Origin: GCA-2730975 sp964576585
Lineage (GTDB): Bacteria; Verrucomicrobiota; Verrucomicrobiia; Opitutales; Seribacteraceae
Assembly (NCBI GenBank): GCA_964576585.1
Contig: CAZNWO010000059.1
Coordinates: 1-18,373, forward strand
Direction of reading: 5' to 3'
DNA: 18,373 nt
The notes beneath the pieces are model-generated. The model was not told the origin of the DNA, did not search any database, and saw only the letters and a list, made by a program, of their open reading frames with translations. Positions 1 through 9,000 of this stretch are shown here, one piece after another. Each line of letters begins with the position of its first letter. The stretch's first letter is position 1. Made by a program: the position numbers and the translations under genes.

Positions 1-3000
1 AGGTCGATCATAACGGCAGTGAATGGAGGCATCTCGTTCTAACCTTCGATGGATCGGTAAAGCGACTATATTCCAACGGAGCTCAAGTTGGAGAAGCCAA
101 TGCAACGGTGTCTTCCAACATCAACTCTGATTTTGTTATCGGAGCTAACTGGAAAGGACTCCTTGACGAACTAAGGGTTTCCTCCGTGGTTCGTTCCGAC
201 GATTGGGTTCAAGCCACTTTCGACAACCAGAAAGTCTCTTCGGACTTTATTTCCTATGGCGTTGTTCGAAGCCCTCGTACTATAACCAGTTCACTAAACG
301 CTTCCGCAATTGCAGGTCAGCCTTTTGACTACAACGTGACCGCAACCGGGGCGCCCTCTTCCTTTGCCGCATTCAACTTGCCCGGAGGACTGCAGTTCAA
401 TGCCTTGACGGGTTCCATTACGGGAACTCCCATAGTTGCAGGTGAGTTTCCTGTCTCTCTGGTTGCCTTCTATCTTGACGACGACGGCAACCTTACCGAC
501 CCCGACTCCTTGCCCGACGTCGTGGGAACTACAGACTCCACTGATCAGGAGAATCAAGTGACATTGAACTTCTCGGTTGCCGCGACCGTTCCCGGCGTCG
601 CCACTAGAGAGGCCACTTCGATTGGGCCGGCTTCAGCTTCCTTCAATGGAGAAGTCCTCGATACTGGAGGTGATGCTCCCACCATCTGGATTTACTATGG
701 TCTGACCGATGGGGGCGCGGATCCCTCTGCATGGAACAACGTGGTCGACGTCGGGAGAAAGGGCCAGGGAGTCTTCGGCGAGGTAATCGGTGGGTTGACC
801 CCTGAGACAACCTATCATTATCGCATTCGCTCCTTCAATGCTGCCGCTCTCGAGGGAGTGTGGTCTTCCAGCACCTTTGTTCCCGGTGTCAAGGCGACGG
901 GTTCGATAGAGATTACGGGCGATCCGAACGCAGGTCCCACTCGCAATGGCTTGATGGGCGAATGGCTCTTCGACGACGACACAGCGAAAGATACCTCCGG
1001 CAACGGATACGACGGCAGTGAGTCAGCGAACGTCGTTTACAGCACCGACACTCCTTGGGGCGTCGGAAAGTCCGTGAACTTAAACAGCAATGCCTATATA
1101 ACGGTAGACGACGGTACGGCGAACCAGAGCGTGTTTGACGGTGGCACCAAGATCGCCATCTCTGTTTGGGTCAAGGAATGGCCCGCTGACAGCTGGGGCG
1201 CTTATGTCACAAAGCGAGGCGAAGGCGGCCAAGGATGGCAGGTGCGAAGGCACGGCAGTGACGCTGCCAATCTCTCTTGGACCTTACGCGGGCCAGGCAA
1301 CGACGACTGGTACGCCAGCAAAGATATCAACGACAACAGGTGGCACCACATTGTCTGCCAGTTCCAATCCAGCGTAAGTCGAGAAATCTGGATCGACGGC
1401 GCACGGATTGTACAGGAAGTGCGTGGCGGTTCCATCAACGCCACCAACTCGATGCTCGCATTCGGTTGCCGCGACAATAACGGCAATTTTGCGTTTTCGC
1501 CCGCCGGCTTTTCGAAATCCTTCATTGACGATGTCCGCATCTACAACCGTATCTTGACTCAGGCGGAAATCACCGACCTTTCCGCCATCTCCAGGCAGAT
1601 TACGATACCTCTGAGGAGTGGTGGTTCCGTGGTTTATCCTTCTGCCGGCCTAGAAGACTTGACGACGAATCCTCCCACTTGGAAAAACACCGGTTCATTT
1701 TCGGAGATAGCCGACTCGATAAAAGCAGCCATCGAGGACGACCATGGACACAATGGAGAAATCGTCGTTACCAGTCCGGCTCCCGGAGAGCTGACCTTGA
1801 CTCAATCGACCACCGGAGTCTTCAACCAAAGCCTTTCAGGCAACCTAGGTGGGCAGAGTCCGGACTACCTTTCGGGTTTCGGTGGTGGAGTTGACGATAA
1901 GATCATTGCCAAGACCTTTACCACAACTGCATCAATTCTTCCTGTAGTGGCGAATGGTATTGTCCGCGACGTTACGGGTGCGGAAGCCACACTGACCGGG
2001 AATGTGCCCTATGTGGGAACAGGGACTGTGACCTCAGGTTCCTCATCCTTTACCGCCGGAAAGTATCGAAACCTAATGCTGTGGCTGGATGCAAATGCCT
2101 CGGCGACACTCGACAAGGGTGCTGCCGCCGGCAGTGAGGGTTCTCCTGTAGACAATGAATCCATCGGTTACTGGGGAGACCTTAGCGGCAACAATCACTT
2201 TGCTTCTCCTTACCTGGCGGAGAGTTCTCGCAAGCCACGTTTTCTTGCTTCGGGCTTAAATGGGAATCCAACCGTACAGTTCGATGGTTCAGACGACGTC
2301 ATGTTTGTGCAGAATCCCAATGCTTTTGATTCTTGGGATGAATTCTCACTTTTTATGGTATCTCAAGGCAATTCCATGGGCACGTACAGCGATGTTATCG
2401 GTAAGTGTGGGACAGGGAGTGAGGGTTGGCTGTTCGGGAGGCGAACGGGCAACGACACCAGATGGATCGTTCGCGGTACGACGGGAGGGGATGAGCATCG
2501 CTTCACCTACTCCTCAAATTCACTCAGAATTTGGTCCCTCGTTCTAGGTGAGGGTCTCCGAAGAAGTTTTGGCAATGGCAATCAGCAGAGATCTACCGGA
2601 GATACGGGGTCCATTGGCTCTGCGCCATCTAGTTCTCTTTCTATTGGCGGAAGATCTAGGAACAATGGAACTGTCTCCAGTTTTGCGAAGGTCAAAATTT
2701 CCGAAGTTCTGCTCTTCAATAACTCTCTATCTGAGATTGAGCGCCAGAAGATGGAAGGTTACCTTGCCCACAAGTGGGGAATTACTGGAAACCTGAACGC
2801 CTCTCATCCTTATAAGAACCAAGCACCTGACTTCAGCGATCCCGTAGTCGGTGTAGACCTTACGCTTTATTGGGGTTCCGTTGACGGTGGAGAAAACGAG
2901 GCACTATGGGAAAGACAGGTCGATCTGGGAACTTTCTTTGGGGAAAAATCCGAAAATGGTTTTGCCGGTTGGGGTTATCATGTGGCACCCAACGCAGGTT

Positions 3001-6000
3001 ACTTCAACAACCTTGAGACCCTTAGGGCTCTGACGCCCAGAAATTCCAAAGCTCTTGTTCCCGGCGAACCTGGCAATCCTGGGAACAATGGTTTTCGCTT
3101 TAACGGTGATGGCGATTTCAAGAACGCCGGCATAGGAATAACTCAAAATGACAATTACATGGATTTGTTCATTGCCGATTTCAATGCCCCGGAGGATGGC
3201 AACTACAGGTTCAAAATCGCCAATAGGGATGACTATGCAACGATCTGGGTCGATTTGGATCAGGACGGAGTTTTCGAAACCACCGGAAGCAATGGTAACG
3301 AGAAAATGGGAGGTCCCAATAACTTCACTTCTTCGAATATTCCGCTTACTGCCGGCCAAACCTACAAGATTGCCATTGCGCATGGCGCAGGTGGAGGTGG
3401 CGCCGGCTTTAACGCCCAGTTTCAGACACCTTCACTTTCAATGAGGCGATTGACTCCCTTGAAGGTCGAGCAAGACGGAATCTTTACCGTCAATCTCCTT
3501 TCAAACGGTATGTGGCCGGAAGAGCAAATGGAGATTCGATCCGTTCTGACTGAACTGGGCGAAGGCAATACCTACTTCTACCGACTTCACGGTTACAACT
3601 CCAGGGGGTCCGCATGGTCCGAGTACACATCCGCATTCGTTTCCGAAAAGCGAATTGACCTGTCAATCGGAACCTTGACCTTCGACACCGATGGCCCTGT
3701 CCCAACATGGGAGGCATCCTCAGGCGAGGGAGGTTCGGGCGAAATCGTCACGAACTCTTACTTGGACGCTCTTGGCAATACTATTGGTTACACAGTGGCG
3801 AAGTTCGACTTTGCCGAAGTCAACGTTGGCGATGGTGTCTCGATCGTTCTGAATGGGCGGAATCCACTTGAGCTTTCGGTTCAAGGCGACGCAAGCATTC
3901 TGGCCCCGCTCGATCTAAGTGGATTTGACGGTATCGATGCCGGGAATGCAGACTTGCCGGGCAGACTCGGTGGAGGTCATGGTGGGCACGAGTGGAATAA
4001 TCCGGCCAATCCTTGGGGGGCTGGGGGTGGTCCCGCCAACCTGACTACGCCCTCCACCTTCAACTCGGGCGGCAAGCCCTTTGCCGGATGGCAGAACGCA
4101 GGATTGGCAACGGGGCAGGAGCCTGGAGGTGGAGGCTATGGCGGACTTGGAGCTCGGTCCGAGACCGTGGTTGGCAACGGTGAACACCAACCGGTACCTC
4201 CAGGAGGACAAACCTATGGCGATATCGATATAACCCATCTCTTTGGCGGTTCGGGCGGTGGTGGCGGCAACGAACGTTCAGGCGGCACAGGAGGTGGAGC
4301 GATAAAGATTGTTGCAGGTGGAAAGCTTGTGATCGGTGGAGACGTGCATGCTGTCGGTGGCAAGGGCGGGGCAAGGCCAAACGAGGCTCGCAGGAGTGGC
4401 GGGAGCGGTTCCGGTGGAGCGATTTATCTGAAGGGAGATCAGGTCGTCATAAAGGCTGGCGTAAGCATTCGAGCCGATGGTGGTGACGGAGCTTTGGGCA
4501 TTACGAACGGCAACACCAATTCCTCCGATGGTGGTGGCGCAGGCGCTGCTGCCGGTGGGGGAGGCAGGGTTTTTATCGAAGCGGTCTCCAGCCTAGTGAA
4601 TCAAGAGGACGTCACTCACTCCAACGTAACTGCCCGTGGAGGCATTAGCCCAGGGTCTCGCCATGGTTCCCCGGGGACGATCAAGATACTCCGTCCTCAA
4701 GTCAGCGAACTTATTTTTGAGACAGGCACTTTGACTATCGATACCGACTTGGCGACCATCACTCACTCGGACGGTTCCTTCCTTGCGGGTAAAGTCGAGG
4801 AGCTCAACTACCTTATGCCCGACGGGTCTTCCAATCCGTACAGGGTATGTGCGTTCGTTGCCGACAAGATCAGCTTAGGTCAAGGATTGACGGTTGTACT
4901 AAAGGGGGACGCAGCACTTTCCTTGCAAACCCGAAACCATGGCGACATTTCACTTGCCGCAGTTTTGTCTGCCGATGGCGGCTCTTCACCTAACGATACC
5001 ACAGGTGGCAGTGGAATACTTGGTGGTTGGGATGGAGGAAACCGCAACCAGGACGGGAAAGGTCCAGGCGGCGGGAAAAATAGGACGCAGGGCAACAGGG
5101 GCGGTGGCGGCGGCTATGGGGCACAAGGTCCATCAAGCCACTTCGACACTCATGGGTTCGCCTATGGGGACGCTAAGATTTCTTCCTTGGTTGGAGGCTC
5201 CGGTGGAGGCGGCAGCAACAACAGAGCAGGCGGAGCTGGTGGCGGAGTGATCGAACTTCTTGCTCATGGCACTGGAACCGTGAGCATTCAGAATGGGGGG
5301 GGAATCTCCGTGAACGGAGGTGATACTTTGTCGGGAGGAACCGATGGAGGGGGTGGTTCCGGTGGGTCGATTCGGATAGTAGGCGCATCCATCACCAACA
5401 AGGGCAGCGTCGAGGCTCGTGGAGGATCGGCGGTTGCCGACTATCCCGGGGCGGGGGGGAGGATATCCTTCGAGTCCAATGGTTTGGTCGACGTTGGAAC
5501 CGTCGACGTTTCCGGCGGGTACAACGGTACCTTTTCCGTTTACGGTAATTCCGGTGCATCAGATGTGAACTTTACCGCAGGGATTCTGACCTTCGACACG
5601 ACTTCCGGCACTTGGCGTCATTCCGATGGTCAGCATGGCGAGGGCATCGTCTCCATTCATCAGGATGACGACAACCTGGCATACGGTCTAGCTACTTATC
5701 GGTTCGACTCCATTGACCTTACTCAAAGCCTTTCCGTTGTTCTGGAGGGTACCAATGGTTTGGTCCTGAAGACTAGGAGCCATGGTGACATTGTTGTCGG
5801 CACAAACCTGAATGCGTCCGGGAGGAACAATGTTTCCGGTGGTGTGCCTGGACGGGGTCGTGTCGGCGGATATGATGGTGGATGGAACAACCTCACCGGT
5901 TTGGGTCACGGCAAGGGGATGCCAAACGTATACCTTAGCGATGGTGGTGGAGGGGGGTATGGTTCTCCCGGTAGCGTCGGCCGAGTCACCACAGGTGGAG

Positions 6001-9000
6001 ATGCGTATGGACGTCCTACCCTTAATCACCTGCATGGCGGTTCAGGCGGAGGAGGAGGCTCTAACTACGGAGGCGGTGCGGGCGGAGGAGCCATCTCTCT
6101 CGAGGCTGACGGTAACGGAACGGTAACTATTCAAGCGAACGTAACCATCTCTGCAAATGGTGGGGTTACCAGTGACATTAATCGGGGAGGTGGCGGAGGG
6201 GCTGGAGGATCCCTTCGTTTTGCAGGCAAGAGCATCTTTAATTACGGTACGATCGAGGCTAGGGGAGGCGATGTCGGTAACGGAGCGTACCCAGGTGGCG
6301 GAGGAAGAATTGCCTTCAACTACAACAAGGATCTCATTCCCGGATCCATTGACGTTGGCGGAGGTTCCATTGCTGAGAATTCTCCTCCTGTAATCGTTGG
6401 CGAACTGAATGCCACGGCTCGTTACACTAGCGGAAACTACATTAAGTATCAGAAGGGGATGTGGGGGTCGGTCTTTCTAAATACTTCTAATGCAGCCTTC
6501 ATGAATCTGGATGGCTCGAGCTACGCAGTCTCGGACGCTCGGGTCTTCACGGGGAGTAAGCCCAACACGCTTCTCAGTATGGCTGAAAATCCTTCCATGA
6601 ATGCCTTGATGACTAGTGGTACGATTCAAAACTGGAATACGTTCCCTAATTTCAATGGCAACACCAACAACTTTATGAGTGCCCTTAGCGGAGTTATTTC
6701 TCCGCCTCTCGCCGGTAACTATAACTTCCGTTGGTCAAACGACGATTTCGGTTTCATGTACGTGGACTTGAATCGGGATGGAACCTTTGCCGCAGAAGAG
6801 CGCGTCAGTGGTGTGGGGGTAAACCCTGCCTGGAACGGCGGAGGCAACGTGAGTCTTGCCTCAGGGTTGGATGCGTTCGGACTACCACTCTTGTACAACT
6901 TTTTCTATATGACCGCNNNNNNNNNNNNNNNNNNNNNNNNNNNNNNNNNNNNNNNNNNNNNNNNNNNNNNNNNNNNNNNNNNNNNNNNNNNNNNNNNNNN
7001 NNNNNNNNNNNNNNNNCTTTCCGGCAGCAGCGTTCCCCAAACCCTCTCCCTTAACGTTTTGCCCAATGTTCCCGTAATTAGGGAGATTAACTCGAGCAAT
7101 ATCGGAGGTACTTCCGCAGTTATTGACTTTCGTTTGGTGGATACCGGAGGTGAGGATCCTCAGGTCAGCCTTTTCTACGGATTGTCGGATGGCAACCAAA
7201 CCATCGGCGATTGGGATGCAAACCGTAGTGCAGGGAATCTTTCCGTTGGCACTCACTCCATTCCCCTGACCGGCCTCTCCACCGGAACCCTTTATTTCGT
7301 GCGCATCCTAGCCGCAAATTCCGCAGGCGCGGCTTGGACCTTGGATCATAATTTTACGACCAGTCCCTCCTTGGGTCCACCTCTTGTGGTGGCAGGAGAT
7401 TCTTCGAGCATCACTACGGTCAGCTCGATTGTCTCGGGAGAAGTTTTGTCCTTCGATGGTCCCGACGATCCAGTTGTAACGCTTTACTATGGCACCGAGG
7501 ACAACGGAAGCAACGATACCGCTTGGGAGCATTCTGAAGCTCTAGGGCAGAAGGGGACGGGTTCCTTTTCCCATTCTCTGGCCGGTTTGACTCCGGGCAC
7601 TCGTTATTTTTATCGCTTTAAGGCCGTGAACGGTGGTGGAACTGCTTATTCAGGTTCCGCCGGTGAATTTGTTACGATTGGCTCACCTGCCGTCTCAGCA
7701 AAGTCAGTTACGAAATTGACCGAAGATTCAGCCACTCTTAATGCCTTTGTAACGTCAATTGGCGGAGTGACCTACACTACTGGATCGCCCATGTCCGCCA
7801 CCAGTCCTTCAGGGCTCCAGCTTTGGCTGAAGGCGGACGAAGGTGCTGATGGAGGAACAAATTGGATAGATTTTTCCGGCCAAGGTAACCATGCGACCGC
7901 TCATGGTTCGCCCACCTTGGTGTCTAGTGCCCAGAACGGCTTGCCCGTAATGCGGTACGCCGGCGTCAACGGAGAGTACCACAGCTTCTCCAACATGACT
8001 AACATCCGTACCATTTTCTGGGTATTGAAAGATACCCCGACCCGGTTCAGTTCATTGCTAGGGGACAACAATACCTATCATTTACACCCAGAGAACAACA
8101 GGTTCTGGAGCAACGCCAACACCAGCGCCAACGTCAAGAACGGTGCCCTTGCGGTAAACGGAGTCACCGGCATCAATGGAGTGAACGCCAACAAGCCGAC
8201 GACCTACTCCGTGGTCTCCCTTCGCACCACAGGCAACATCGAGGCTTCCAACTTCTACAATGATCGCAACATCGGCGGCCGGACCTTCAAGGGCGACTTG
8301 GCCGAGTTGTTGATCTACAGCACCGCCCTAGCCGACGCCGAGATACGCGCAATCGAGGGGAGACTGGCCTGGAAGTGGGGTCTGCAGGGCGACTTGGACG
8401 CCGGTCATCCTCACAAGGACACGAATCCAAACCTTCAGGTCATCAACCAAGGCGGTGAGCCGGCCACCGTGAGTTTTTACTGGGGCGACGACAACGGTAC
8501 CGCCAACGGCAACATCTGGGACAGCAACGTAACTACCCCCGGAACTCACGGTCTCGGTCTGGTTTCGCACGAGCTCAGAGGACTGACCAAGGGAGTGACT
8601 TACTACTACACTTCAAGGGTTTCCAACTCAGGTGGAGAAATTTGGGCCCCGGTTAGAAGTTTTATCCCCGTGAACGGCTTGCTAGGAAAGGACAGCATGG
8701 AAGGTCTTGTCCTCTGGTTGGATGCTTCGGACGTTGATGGAGACGGCAACAAGGATTCTTTGCCCGATGGCTCGACCTTGAGCGCTTGGGTTGACAAGTC
8801 GAACAGCATGAAGTCCGTCTTTGCCGCAGGAGGTCCCACTTACAAAGCGGACCAGTTCGGGGGTATGGGCAGCGTCAGGTTTGCGGGCTCGGGTGATCAT
8901 TTCTTCGTGAACGGCAACTTGCGCGCCATTTCGGGCCCGGTCAGCGCATATGTTGTCTCAAAGCGAGATTCTCAGGGAGGTGATTCCGGCGGTTACCTGC

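Larger units (their letters stand above)
1941..3650 (+). other. FN3-like module b, split by two inserted modules
   Basis: Host pieces are 1941-2030 (PVVANGIVRDV, GAEATLTGNV), 2841-2939 (VVGVDLTLYWGSVDGG, ALWERQVDLG) and 3480-3650 (LTELGEGNTYFYRLHGYNSR, AWSEYTSAFVS). Read together they follow the intact FN3-like copies at 591-893 and 7377-7682 strand by strand. A LamG module fills the B-C loop and a PA14-like module sits in a later loop after the E-strand region. The piece 3480-3560 is less well matched and could belong partly to the PA14-like guest. Confidence 0.6.

Noticed and set aside
108..110. GTG as the start codon of the gene
   Set aside because: The frame is open to the window edge upstream and the codons before it encode conserved LamG strands; the GTG is an internal valine.
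3960..6330. Glycine-rich region as mycobacterial PE-PGRS, collagen or silk-like protein
   Set aside because: There is no PE domain, no GxY collagen triplet period and no alanine blocks; glycine runs alternate with hydrophobic strands and a repeated beta header.
4939..6393. Plus-strand overlapping ORFs in other frames (4939-5250, 5812-6126, 6157-6393)
   Set aside because: They arise from GG-rich codons, which lack stops in other frames; no ribosome binding site or domain supports them.
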